From Lepas anatifera (Eukaryota; Arthropoda; Thecostraca; Lepadidae): 64,000 bases of DNA. The notes under the pieces were generated by a model, which ran no database searches, had not been told where the DNA came from, and saw only the letters and a program-made list of their open reading frames with translations. Of the stretch, positions 46,332-57,585 are shown piece by piece. Location of the stretch: assembly GCA_034440635.1 (NCBI GenBank), contig JAOTON010001141.1:558001-622000 (forward strand), in the 5' to 3' direction. The number at the start of each line of letters is the position of its first letter. Position 1 is the stretch's first letter. Both the position numbers and the translations under genes were made by a program.

Positions 46332-46682
46332 CCAACATTTGTTTCATGTAAACATTAATTACAACCAAATCCCACGCTTTATGTCAGACTGCATACAGGA
46401 GTTTCTAGAGCAGAGCGTGGCAGTTTTCCGGCGTTGCTCACCCTGGCCCTGTAGAGAGGTCATCCACTGAGGTTTCCTTTCGTTTCTCGATTGAGTCTCC
46501 AACCTGATGACCACCTAATGGTGCCCCACGGAGTCCTTCGTGGCGGGCAGAATCAGATTACGTCTCAAAGTCAAAAGTTAGAATTGAGGCGGCTCAAAAT
46601 CAAAAGTTTTTGGACATTTGTACTAGAAAGTCTGACTTTTGAAACAATAACACTATTATTAGATTATTAGATATTAAGACAT

Positions 46683-46711
<29 letters not shown>
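46683..46711. repeat. (TA)n microsatellite
   Basis: About 14 TA units in the same intron, flanked by imperfect ATATTA-rich sequence. Confidence 0.9.
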
Positions 46712-46713
<2 letters not shown>

Positions 46714-46914
46714 TATTATATATTATTAGATATTAAGTAGGCACTACTATTAGAACTAGTCAACCCTATTGCAGTCCTTGGGATGCTATTTTTGATAATA
46801 GATACGTTTTTAGCGCAATATACACATCAGGCATAGTGAGTGAGGTCTGACAAATACCTTTTCAATAGCGAAGGTCAGCTTTCCCAACGCTTATGGATGA
46901 AGCAGCCTTCTCAT

Positions 46915-47066
<152 letters not shown>

Positions 47067-47689
47067 CGGCCTTTGGTGCGAAACTAATTCATCTGTTCAT
47101 ACTGTGACAGAACAGAAGATGTAGCCATTGTAGTCAGAATCCAAAAGAAAACCAGGTTAGTGGAACCATGCCTCATACGCACACTTTAATATGTCCGAAG
47201 TGAAGATGTCTTGGTGGGGAGCGTCCTGTAGGCATGCATGTCCTGAGATGCCGCTGACATAATCCTTACCTGTTCAGTTTCCAACGCGGTGTCGGGCGAG
47301 GCAATCCACTGGGGACATCCTTCCAAATCATCACCTCGCTGTCACTTTCAGCCATTGTTCAAAAGGCTCATGGGGCTTATTCTTCCAGCATGTCGATGCC
47401 CCTTGTCACCGAACCAGCTTTACCATGGAGTTTCCGCCTAAGAATGAGGCCCAACTGCAACAGCACGAATTCTTCTCCCCACACCTGTCAATCAGCCACT
47501 TCAGCCTGTTCTAAACCAACAAGGTTCACGTGCGAGGACGTCCTTTTTCCTCTTAGTAAGCCCTTGAAACCTCGATCCAGCAGCGTGATACGCACGCTAC
47601 TAAGAAAGCTTTGCAAAGACCGGGGACAGATAGGCCCACCGCTGAGAACTCTCAGCAGAGCAGCAGGGAGCTCGCATGTGAAATGAGTG

Positions 47690-47850
47690 CGCGGGCGCTA
47701 CTTTGGTGCGATTGGCACTGTTGCCGCTCACCTGCCACTCAGAAGAGTGGCCCGCCGACCGCGCTCGGGTCACCAGCTGACCCGGCGCAGTGACGTCACG
47801 ACGCCCCGGGCGGTGGCCGGGCGGAACCGTCCTCCGGCGTCGATGCGAGT
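47690..47850. promoter_or_regulatory. CpG-rich patch with CCAAT-type and CRE sites
   Basis: GATTGGC (reverse CCAAT, about 47,709) and GTGACGTCAC (full CRE palindrome, about 47,790-47,799) lie in a GC- and CpG-rich block just upstream of the second calmodulin-like exon. It may be an internal promoter or the end of a CpG island. There is no direct evidence of transcription. Confidence 0.35.
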
Positions 47851-48001
47851 ACTAATTAGTGCTCACTATTTGATTGCGCTACATGTACTTAGTTCTAGTA
47901 ATATTATACCACACAAAGCGCTAGGTCACAGCCAGTGATTGATCACCAAATCTCGAGGTGTTGCAGAACCGCTAATGCACGTTTTTCCTGCATGACCACA
48001 G

Positions 48002-48103
48002 AGTTCAAGGAAGCCTTCATGCTGTTGGACAGGGATGAAGATGGTGTCATCAGTGTCAAAGAGCTGGGCGTTGTAATGAAGTCATTGGGGCAACGACCTT
48101 CGG
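48002..48103 (+). CDS. Calmodulin-like gene, exon encoding EF-hand 1
   Basis: The exon lies between an ACCACAG acceptor and a GTAAGTG donor. With the last base of the previous exon it encodes [18 protein letters not shown], followed by [16 protein letters not shown]. The calcium loop [12 protein letters not shown] has canonical residues at positions 1, 3, 5, 6, 8 and 12 (D, D, D, G, I, E), so it should bind calcium. Apart from a few substitutions (MLLDRDED for SLFDKDGD), it follows calmodulin closely. Phase continues exactly into the next exon (G plus CA gives Ala). Confidence 0.88.
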
Positions 48104-48404
48104 GTAAGTGTCAGCTCTGAGCCATGGCCTTGGAAAGATACGAGGGAGAGTGTCCATGTTACACCACTTTAGGGAAATCAGGATATTTCCCTGAGAATAC
48201 GAGAGCTACCGGGCTGACTTTTCTCAGATGTCAAAACGGATTTTCTTCTTTGGTTTTCTTCTTTCTGGAACCCTGGCGACCTATTCAATTTACAAAAATT
48301 GCACAGGATTCGAGAGAATTCCACTACCCTGCAGAAATGTGCTACCTCTGTTGTTGGGCTGCCAACTCTCGGTATTTCACAGCCTGGTAAACTGTATTTC
48401 ACAG
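48104..48404 (+). other. Intron of the calmodulin-like gene
   Basis: A GTAAGTG donor and a CTGTATTTCACAG acceptor bound this 301-bp intron. Frames crossing it have no motif. Confidence 0.75.
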
Positions 48405-48540
48405 CAAATGAACTGGAGCGAATGACGACCAAAGTCAACCAGGAAGGCATGGGACAAATAGAGTTCAACGAGTTTCTACAGATGATGGCAAGAAAAATGT
48501 CCGATGGGCAGAGCGAAGAAGATCTCAAAGAAGCTTTCAG
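48405..48540 (+). CDS. Calmodulin-like gene, exon encoding EF-hand 2 and linker
   Basis: The translation NELERMTTKVNQEGMGQIEF then NEFLQMMARKMSDGQSEEDL and KEAF aligns with calmodulin's second EF-hand and central linker (EFLTMMARKM-DSEEEI-EAF). The calcium loop is NQEGMGQIEFNE: position 1 is Asn, 3 is Glu and 5 is Met, so ligands are degenerate and binding is probably weak or lost. The exon ends TTTCAG before GTTGGT, a weak but GT-type donor. The phase (AG plus G gives Arg) matches the next coding exon. Confidence 0.85.
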
Positions 48541-48909
48541 GTTGGTTAGCATTATGAGTGAGTATGTATTTCTCTTTATTTCAATATTTTTGTCCGAGTT
48601 CACGTATATTTCAAGGCACTAGTTTACTTAGAACCAGGTTTTTGTATGTTTTATTGTTAAGAAAAAACAAGAAATTAGGCTAGCTGTTAAGTTTATTCCT
48701 GAGTTGAGTTAATATCATCCTGTGGTAATAATATATTTGTCTCTCTTGTAGTTTATCCAGACTAATCGTTAATAGACTCTTAGAAAACACGTTCGTAAAA
48801 GTGCGAGCTCAATTGATACCATAATCCCTTTTGAGCTTTATTTGCATTTATCCATGATTCGAGAAAGCATACCTACAAAAGGATACCTAGACACCTAAAA
48901 GCATACCTA

Positions 48910-49521
48910 CAGGGTGACCAAAAACGGGCCCCAACGTTCGAAAGGCCATACGGCATGCTTTGAGTCGGTTTTAATGAATTTTGGACATAAATACGCTTTT
49001 GTGTGTTAAGTCAGATGCCAAAATATCATAGTAATAGAACTACAACTCTCTATTCGTATCAAATATTCTAGACATCCTTTTTTTAATCTGTTCTTTTTGT
49101 GCATTGTACTTACAAGTTTAAACGCTCCGCAAATTAAATATAAAAATGGCGGGACTTTTCGATAAGCATGCAGCCTAAGAGAGCCTCAATGCAGATAATG
49201 AAACCAATCAGTCACTTGGGATGCCCAGGGAAGTGCATAGTCGAGCTTGAAGAGAACCTCAGGGGTTGGGCCACCTTGCCCGAGGAATCTGGTGCGCGGG
49301 ATAAAACAGTCCCTCTTTGAAATATCCAGGACACTACACCGACCACTAATCTTTTTTGTCGTTTTTGAGAATGCGGATCGAAATAGGATGTCTAGACTGT
49401 TTGGCAAATGTTTTATTATTTTTTGATATTTTGGTATCTTCTCCCACACGCATTTTGTGTTCTATTTAACCGACGTAAATTTGCGTTTGGTTGTTGGGGC
49501 CCGTTTTTTTGTACGTTGACA
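48910..49521. mobile_element. Possible Tc1/mariner-like MITE with TA flanks
   Basis: The left end CAGGGTGACCAAAAACGGGC follows TA at 48,908-48,909. The right end, read inward, is TGTCAACGTACAAAAAAACG then GGCCCCAAC, with TA at 49,522-49,523. The shared core AAAAACGGGCCCCAAC is exact; the outermost ten bases are only partly matched. CAGGGTG ends with TA duplication are common in mariner-type elements. No transposase is present. Confidence 0.5.
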
Positions 49522-50647
49522 TAGGTGTGTGTTCAAAAAGGATATATCTATGAGACCTTGTGAAAAAATCGTTCAAAAGCATAGAATGAATCTGCTTTGC
49601 TATCGTAAACAGAGGAAGCATGGATGGTCGTAGGCCTTGATTTATCCAGTCTTCATCTTCTGTCGATTAGCAGTTTATTCGCCTTCCGCACCAGCTCCAG
49701 TTCTGCAATATCTTCAAGCGAAAACACTTATTTGACCCTATATGTTTTGGTACTGACTTCTATTTGAAATGCAGCCCAGAGATTTCCAAACACACTGCGT
49801 CATCGGTAAGGAGCCTTTTATTATAGGGAATGGCTTCAAAGCATATTTTTAGTCATGCCTTCTTTTGATCAGAGTGGACGTTAAACTAATGTTTTACTAG
49901 TGTTTTACCACCCATGCTTATCTATCCTCAAAATAATGCACTTATGGTTCTAAGTGATATGTTAGAGCGAAATATACATTTTCTCCATGCGAATTTATTT
50001 TTCTCTAGAATTCATTTGTATCTCCCGGTTGCTTGCATGGCCATTGTACCTTTGAATTAATTGTCTGGCTTAAAAATCAATTAGGGGAAATTGGGGCGTA
50101 TTCATGCACTTTTCAGTAAATCGGCTACGAATCCATCTAGTTTTCTTGCAGGATTTATAAATCTATCAATCTAAATTAATCAAATTTGCATACAACGCCA
50201 ACTCAACCGTGTGGTGGTCAGTCAGTTACCTTTGATTAACCACTTTTTCTGTTCTTTTGACTATTTCAGGCCATATGAGCTAGAAATTTCCGGCACGTCA
50301 GTTATACCAACCTGTCCCATCGGCGGGACAAGATGATACATTTGTGAGGTGACCTTTTCATGCCATCTCGTTCATATAGCGCTAAAGTCATCACTCAGTC
50401 TACTATGATGGTGAACTGGTGCGACCACGCGGCTGAGGCGATCTCAAAATGTAGGTTAGACTTCGAAAGTTTTTAAATCAAAACGCCTTTGTCCGATTTT
50501 CAAAGTTATTTCATCAAGTGATGCACCGTTAAATGTTTACACATGTAGTCAAGTAGCGATTTTCGCTTTCAAACAGTTTTCCAGCCACCTTGGAGACGCA
50601 AATAATGGGGGATGGGTGGAAGGGCTCTGAGACCTTCTTCCTCCAGT

Positions 50648-50935
50648 GCGCGTGTTGACTCATGCTTTTACGGAGGGTAGTTCAACTACCTACCACCCCT
50701 AAAGTTGTTTGCACAAGGCCAAAAACAGCGATGTGCAGCGCAACTGCCTGTCGTAGCCGTTACATGATCTTTTCTTGGAACCTCTGAAAAAATTAAGGTC
50801 CAGTGTATTTCAGGTCAGGTTACCAGTCCGGGTCAAGTGACATATCCTAAAAAATATTTAGAGGTGTAGCAGTAAGAGCAGACTTAAGCTTTCGATCAGA
50901 GATTCACTTTACATAACAATGCCATCGAAAACATA
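50648..50935 (+). mobile_element. Fragment of the AGGTCA-rich MITE superfamily (family 2/3-like)
   Basis: It begins GTGCGCGTGTTGACTC, has a GGTAGTTCAACTACC palindrome at 50,677-50,691, and continues into TTCAGGTCAGGTTACCAGTC and GGGTCAAGTGAC, as in families 2 and 3. It ends after the segment matching CCGATTGAAACTCA, so the 3-prime three quarters are missing. Confidence 0.6.
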
Positions 50936-52371
50936 CTAACATGACATGGTGATACTAACATATTAACATAGCATACGATACTAAGCATACTAACATTGCA
51001 TAACATGACTTATGACTCATCAGCTTCCATGACTTTTTAATTATTCTCACTGTATCAGCTTACTCGCGTATGGTAACACCCTATGATACCGCACTGTTTG
51101 CAGGAAAAGCCGTACTCTTTTTTCTCCTGCTTAGCCGCATGATCATATTTCTGCCCGAAGACAGAGGGGCAGGGTCCAATTGACTCTGCTTCTACACATT
51201 GCACCATCATTGTATCACCTGGCATGGCTCAGGACTCTGTCATGACACAGCTATTGCCTCATATGCAATATATCCTTCCTAGCCCTGCCCTTGCCGCCCA
51301 TGTATAATTTTTGGGGCTTATCGACGCACCAACTGCCAGGGTCATAAGGAGTCACCCGCTCTTTCCCTGTTGGAAGAGCTTCTCAGGAGCCAGCTTGATC
51401 CTTGTTCAGGGAAGCAGCCGGGCCTTGTACCCGAGTGGGCTGCATGGAAGCCAGCTGCGCTGACCACTTTCAATTCGATGTGACCTCCTAAAAATGCGAT
51501 ATGCGTAAAATTGCGGTTTCAAATCTACCTCTATTCTAAGGGCAGCTAACGTTGTATCTTACCTCTGCATCTGCTGACCACCATTTGGAATCCATTATTT
51601 ATCCAGGTGTGCCACGGGCCCGCAGACCGGGCATGGCTACAGCATAAAAACTACCGAACAGTTCCTGTACAGAAGCTCTCATGGGCATCTCCTGACAGGC
51701 CAGTTTCTTTCCCTGTGGGCACCGTGAAACATTGCTTGGGCTTCACAGAGAGCACCATGACTAATCGGCCCGTGGGGCCCATAGACACCTACCGGTTTCG
51801 CCAGCGCCTTTAGTGCTGAGACACATGACTCTGGTGTTTCCGCGGCAGGCTGAAACCCAAGGTTACTTCAAATAAGGTTGACCCACTGAAGAAATTGCTT
51901 CCCCACGGTGACGTCACACAGCGATATGACAGCCAGATCGCTGCAGTAACTAAGGCATAACCTTTATGGAATTTGCAGAGGTAACTTTAGACGCATGTGC
52001 TTTTATTTGTTGGAATCAAATCCTCCTGAGAGGACACACTTTGAAATAAAATTGAATCTAAAATTACGATGAAAGACAAATTTAATCACTCGAGGTATAC
52101 TGTGCAGGGTACATGTCAAAGACGTTTGGAGCTGATTGATTTTAACATTGGACCTTATAGGTAAAAAAAAAATCATCTCCAGCGTGACGTCATAGTATAG
52201 ACGGCTCTGGATTGGTGGCTGGGGATTGGATGAAACCCAGTGCCTGTTCACTCCTTAAGACAGGACAAGTGGCAGACATTCCGTTTTGGTTTACGTCTGG
52301 TACCTGTGACAGGCACTCCCTGCCGGCTTGTCACTACGTACCAACATGCTTCGCACTTCGGTCTCTGACAG

Positions 52372-52520
52372 GGTGTTCGACAAGGACAATGACGGCTACT
52401 TGTCGGTCTCGGAGCTGCGCAGAATAATGACTTCGATGGGGGAGAAGATGACCAAGGCGGAGGTGGACGACATGATCTCAGAAGCGGACAAAGATGGCGT
52501 CGGCAGGATCAACTACCGCA
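52372..52520 (+). CDS. Calmodulin-like gene, exon encoding EF-hands 3 and 4
   Basis: An acceptor TCTCTGACAG and donor GTGAGA enclose one base, 49 codons and one base. The translation [20 protein letters not shown] then [20 protein letters not shown] and DGVGRINYR aligns with calmodulin's C-lobe ([20 protein letters not shown]). EF-hand 3 loop [12 protein letters not shown] is canonical. EF-hand 4 begins [11 protein letters not shown] and has Val at loop position 5, where Asp is normal. Its position-12 residue must lie in the next exon. A possible terminal exon at 54,039-54,121 (after GCGCTTAG, reading EYVLELL in the correct phase) resembles calmodulin's EEFVQMM only weakly. Confidence 0.87.
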
Positions 52521-52960
52521 GTGAGACTCATCGCTCAGCTCTTTGTTTTTTACTGGTCTGCGCTAGCCTAAGTGCCGTCCAGAATGTGGAACACCCTGGG
52601 AAATTGGTTCTTGTTTCATGTTTCATTGATGCTATCTACGTGCATGGTACATCGTGAGCTAAGAAGTTAAGGAACCTTGATACGTGTTCCAGTTTTTGCC
52701 GTAATGAAAGTAATAGGAAGAAGTGAATGTGTGTAATCGTTACATAAAAGCAAACAAAAAAAACCAACAGTGTCTATTCAAACCAATTTCAAATGAATTT
52801 CGATATTACTCGTCATTGAAACACTGTGCACTACTCTAACTCGACCGAAACACCACGTTTTGTGAAATAATCTATTACTGACCCCTTCTAAAGATATAAA
52901 CAGGAACGATACAACCCTGCTTCGTCTGTGTTGCCCCCTGAAGCGCCGTGGTGACGTCGG
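52521..52960. other. Probable intron or 3-prime region of the calmodulin-like gene
   Basis: It follows the GTGAGA donor. No further EF-hand sequence is seen here. Confidence 0.4.
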
Positions 52961-53625
52961 CAGAGTTTGTCCGGGTATTGACCTCGACCCCGGCGCGTTA
53001 GCCGGCGGCGAGGGCCGCGAGGTCGGCCCCGGAGGTCTGCGTGCTGACCACCTCACCCCCCGCCGGCCCGGAGAGCATGGCCCGGTGCAGTCGGCCGTCC
53101 GGCCTCCAGCTCCACATCGATCGCCACACAGCCGCAACACGTGGGTGGGGAGACAACAGCGCCTCTCGCGGCCCGCGCGGCCCCCGCGGTGCGTGCTCCG
53201 TTGTTGGCCGTTTGTTTGTGTGTTCAACTGCGGCTGTTGCCGTCTCTCCGTAGGCGATGGCCGCGCATGGCCGGGCTGTTGCCTGTTCGCGGCCCGGGAC
53301 CACAGCGGCCGGGGATCGCCCGCAGGTGGCGTGTGAGACAGTGCTCTGCGCGTGCGGGCCGGCGGCGCGGCGCCGCAGGTGTACTGGTGGTGATACAAGC
53401 ACAGGCCGGTGATTGACATCGATGCTGGATATACGTGGGATGTGACTGGTCTGCGCGCGGCACAAATCGATGCTCCGCTGGGAAACGGAGCTCAGCTGAC
53501 TGGCGTGTGACGTCATCAAAAGATGCGAGCGCGCCGGAGCCGCGGCGACGTTAGATGATAGCCTGTCAGATGCTGTCGCTGCACTGGGACCGCGCTGCTG
53601 ATTGGCTGTAGCGAGTTGTTCGTGC
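52961..53625. promoter_or_regulatory. CpG-island-like region with CRE and CCAAT-type sites
   Basis: The block is strongly GC- and CpG-rich, and long frames open on both strands as GC-rich DNA allows. TGACGTCATC (CRE) lies at about 53,507-53,516 and GATTGGCTG (reverse CCAAT) at about 53,602-53,610. This could be a divergent or plus-strand promoter downstream of the calmodulin-like exons. A strong-context ATG (GCCATGGAGATGG) lies at 53,664. No product is recognised. Confidence 0.4.
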
Positions 53626-56185
53626 GAGCCGCCAGACCCAGGCCACAGTTTATTTCAGGGAGCCATGGAGATGGTGCGCACGACACATACCAGCTCCATC
53701 TGTGCGGTGGGCATGTGTTTTAGAGACTCGTCGGCAAGAACTGGACTCTCAGCTCCAATCCTGCGGTGGATGACGTGTCTCACGATGGGCAGATGGGTAT
53801 CGGTGTTTTAGGGGATCAGGACTGCACTACGGAAGGTGAATAGTTGGGACCTGAGCACATTCAGTCACCGGACTTCTCCGATGATGTGGCAACTTGCCCG
53901 TTACAGAATACCAGAGCGATGTCCAAATCAGGCCTGAATCACATTTGAATAGTCTTACTTGCAAGATATATTGTTCGCTGCTTTATGCATCCCAATTCAG
54001 CTTGCTCGCGGTAGAAAATGGTAACATGCCGCGCTTAGAAGAGTATGTTCTGGAGCTATTACTATTACCGTTCTCTTTTTCGTTTTGCCAAAATTCTTAT
54101 TTTTGTATAGCTTCTTGTTAGAGAAACGTTCTCTCAATGCTCAAATAAGTATGTCATTAGTTGGTTTGCCCAGCTATGATGATTTAATCCGCCTATACTA
54201 AGTAAATGATACCCTACAGGACCATTTTATTGGAAACCTAAAACCCATCGATGCCCACGGATCAGTTAAGTCGTTATTTTGAAACTTCAGTGCCAAATCT
54301 TGAAAAGATTGCGTCAACTTCATTTCCACTGTATGCAAGTTCATTTCACCAGTTATGTAATAAAATAGGTAGGTATACTGCTGATGGAAAAATCGTAGTG
54401 CCGATTAAAAAGTATCGCACAAGAAACAATATGCAATAGTTGTGCTCCATTGGTAAACAATGTCCAGCCTTTCACAGGAAACTGGTCATCAAAACAGCAA
54501 CCTACCATTCACCAAAAGAAGAGCTGTAAATCATCAAAATCCACACAGGAATTGCTGGGAGCAGGACACCCGTGCTGCCCTCTAGCAAATGCAGCCTGAC
54601 GATATCAGGCGAATGTTTCCAAAGTTTTGCTTAGCTCAAACCCGGCATGTGCTTTACTGAGGCATCGCACCACCACCGCGGCAGGTCACTCTCCACGGCC
54701 GTGCTTCATCTGTCGTGCTACAGATACCAATACCAAATGCAATAAAATAGACCCATAACACGGGATTGGTGAGTACATGTTTGATAGCCCCGAGGCATCT
54801 AACGAGGGCCGTTTGACCTCTGACATTTTACTGCTCACAGACATCTGACTGTTGTTGTTTGGATGCCATCCGTTTGTTACGACATACTCATATGGCCGGA
54901 TTTACTGCGGAGGAGAGTGCAGGAGCGCCGTCTTTGTCTTAAAATTGTCTCCATTACCTACGATTTGTTCCGCTCATCATCTTTTACATGCCATTTATCC
55001 TACCTCCAAGAGGCAAATGACATGAGATGATCCAGTGATTGGTGCCCAGCGGGAGTGACCCTGTGCCCCAGAGGACCTGTTGCTCAGGACGCTTGTGGAC
55101 ATCGGCCACCGAGATGCTGGTACCGCAGCTATCCGTCTAGTGTCCGGTCGTGAGAGGCACTCGCACAACAGTCAACTCTTACGACCGGAATGCCTTTTGA
55201 GCGGTAAGGCGACACCTCAGATGACAGGAACAACACACACTGCTGCATGTGTAGGTGTCGTGAGCTCTATGTTCGTTTTTACTGTTGTGCTGTGAACACT
55301 AGGCTTAGAGAGCTGCTTCGAAAGGGCTGTGCTTTCAATGTAATGGAGATAAATATGTCACTGGACATGGTCACCGCTCCAGTGCGTGTCCTGTGAAAAT
55401 GCCTGTGTTAGACGCTCATGCTGTATGGATTGAATATACACTTGGTGTACCTCGACGACATGATACTGTTGAGAGAGAGCTGCAGGCGTTTCAGGGTACT
55501 CATTATAACAATGAGACAGGCGTAGTTCTTATGTTGAGATTTTAGGCAGAGAAAAGGTATGTTGCAATGTTATGAATGCTCGTAAATAAACCGCTGCTAG
55601 TGTAGTCGTCTTTTCAGTGCATATAACCTCAAACATATAAAACGTGGAAACTCAATACCTGGGCCGGACATCGCTAATTCTCACGGACACAAGCACGCGC
55701 ATATTAATGAAAAGCGTCTTATCAATCTGGGCTATAACTGCAGACATGGGGTCTGCTGCTCAGAATCTATTGGTGATTTTGGTAAAATCTTCCTTTCTTG
55801 TGCACATTTCTTGAACTGTTTAGTTGGGTGGTGCAGCGAGATCCACATCAATTGTTGGAATCAGGGGCAGAATATAGTACTCAGTTTCACATAATCCGAA
55901 TATACCATGTCTGAATCTATTTAATTCAGCTGGCTCAAATACGAACTAGGCTACGGGGGAATTGGTGGGCTAAGATCATCCTCCGCTCACACACCACGCA
56001 CTCACTTTTCAACAACTGACCCGACTATATCAACTCGCCAGTAACGAACACCCAGACGCCTCGAGGCATAACATTGCAAATACAATCCAAAGTCTGCATA
56101 CAATTGCACACCGGAGCATTTCAGGTTTGCCGTATCTACAGATTGTATCGTTGGTTTCATTAACTACCACCATATCCGGGTTAGT
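53626..56185. other. Unassigned sequence between CpG-rich patches
   Basis: A weak candidate last exon for the calmodulin-like gene lies at 54,039-54,121 (see 52,372-52,520). Otherwise no gene, RNA or repeat is supported. Confidence 0.3.
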
Positions 56186-56450
56186 GAGTGCATTTCCGGC
56201 GGCGCCAGCCCCCAGTGCGACTTCAGCGGCGGCAGTGACAGTGACAGAAACAGTGTACACTGCACAGAAAGATCCAGTGACGGCTCTAGAAAGCAGGCAG
56301 CCGCCCTCGCCGTCAGCGGCCGCCGGCTGCGCCGCAGGGCTCCCGCGCCAGCGCCGCGGGGTGGCACGCCTGTTGCCGACGCGTCGACAGCGACGGCGAC
56401 GCTCCCGGATCCCCGGCTCCTACTGGATGGCACTAATAATGGCGCAAGCG
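56186..56450. promoter_or_regulatory. CpG-rich patch
   Basis: GC- and CpG-rich sequence keeps both strands open (plus 56,127-56,465; minus 56,164-56,469), giving Ala/Pro/Arg-rich peptides without motifs. It may be a CpG island; the strand and any transcript are unknown. Confidence 0.3.
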
Positions 56451-57130
56451 TGTGAGCACCACTGAGCATTCGATTATCCGGCAGCCGACTGTCGGTGCCA
56501 CCGCCGGCTTCCCTGCGTTATTAGCCTCATCAGGTGTGTCAAGGCTTTGCGATGCTTTTTCTCAAAAGCGTTGCTGGATGTGGCATATTGGGGCTGTGGA
56601 TGAAAGACTCGTTTACGTGGCTGAAGCTGACTCATGAATAGGCTTTGCGGCTGCTTCACCTCAGATGATTCCTTCATCTTCAGATGCGCGGTGGTGACCA
56701 GTAAATGAAATCCGTCGTCATTGCCAATGAATCGATCGCCCCAGGCCGGATCCCAGGGCCCAGAGGCGTGCGCAGAAATCACCAGTAGGGTATAGAACAA
56801 AGTTGACCTTGGATAATTTGTATAGCTTTTAAAAGGAACCCTCGGCTAAGAAGACGAGGAGCGGTCTCATTATAACGCCTTGCTACGTCACTGCAAAAGC
56901 TCTTATCACGGACCAATGGACTTGCTGAGCGGACAATCTGCTGGGATGGACGCTGACCATCTCAGCTCGTCCCACCTCTGACTAGTATTTGAGCCGTTCT
57001 TGTTTTGCACCGGGGTCGTTAACTTTTGGCCCCGGGCAAAATTTTTTAAGCATCGAATTCGAATTTGAACTCCAGTTCTAATTCGAGATCTTGCCCATCA
57101 CTATGATGAATAATTTATGTTTTCCCTTTT
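56451..57130. other. Unassigned sequence
   Basis: No supported feature. Frames at 56,452-56,637 (plus) and 56,474-56,800 (minus) lack motifs. Confidence 0.35.
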
Positions 57131-57200
57131 GTATTATGATGATTCTGATGAAGGGCTTTGTCCAAATATATAATCACTGTCAGTGTCGAATCCAGAACTT
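57131..57200 (+). mobile_element. Penelope-like fragment with hammerhead-like motif, copy 3
   Basis: GATTCTGATGAAGGGCTTTG followed by TCCAAATATATAATC (57,141-57,175) matches the block at 59,651. The stem GGGC/GUCC differs from GGGC/GCCC by a change that keeps pairing. Confidence 0.45.
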
Positions 57201-57467
57201 CACTTCGGAGGGGAAGGGAGGGGTTTCAGGCGTCCCTCGCAATTACCTCTTAACAGTTTCCAGCAACGCATGTATTATTATGTATTATCCCCGACATTGT
57301 GGGAAGGGTTAAGCTCCCGTAGCCCCCCTTGCATCTGCCTATGATCACATTGCATCACCAAAGAGCTTCTGGCTCTACTCACTCAGTTACTCGTGGGTAA
57401 GAATCATATCTTCCTCCTGACTGATGTCGAACTGGAACAGGTACGAGTTGCACTTCAAAAACACAAA

Positions 57468-57484
57468 TATATATATATATATAT
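57468..57484. repeat. Short (TA)n microsatellite
   Basis: About eight AT units just upstream of the MITE at 57,586. Confidence 0.85.
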
Positions 57485-57585
57485 AACTTCTGTTAATGAA
57501 GAAAACGTGTGCTTCGCCTGCGCTCCAAACTAATTCAACCCTTTTATCCCAGCCGAAGTGGGGTGTAGTCTTATTGTAGCACTTG

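Larger units (their letters stand above)
48541..52371 (+). other. Large intron of the calmodulin-like gene
   Basis: This 3.8-kb interval joins two exons in perfect phase. It holds a possible Tc1/mariner-like MITE (48,910-49,521) and a family 2/3-like AGGTCA fragment (50,648-50,935). The rest is AT-rich with no recognised content. A CATACTAACAT-like stutter lies at about 50,930-51,010. Confidence 0.65.

Noticed and set aside
52778..53519. Long minus-strand frames of 213 and 173 residues
   Set aside because: They are overlapping frames in a CpG-rich block that is open on both strands; products are low-complexity Arg/Ala/Pro/Ser sequence.
54039..54121. Last exon of the calmodulin-like gene
   Set aside because: Phase and an EYVLELL string fit, but the acceptor lacks a pyrimidine tract and the hydrophobic tail is unlike calmodulin; kept only as a possibility in the exon note.
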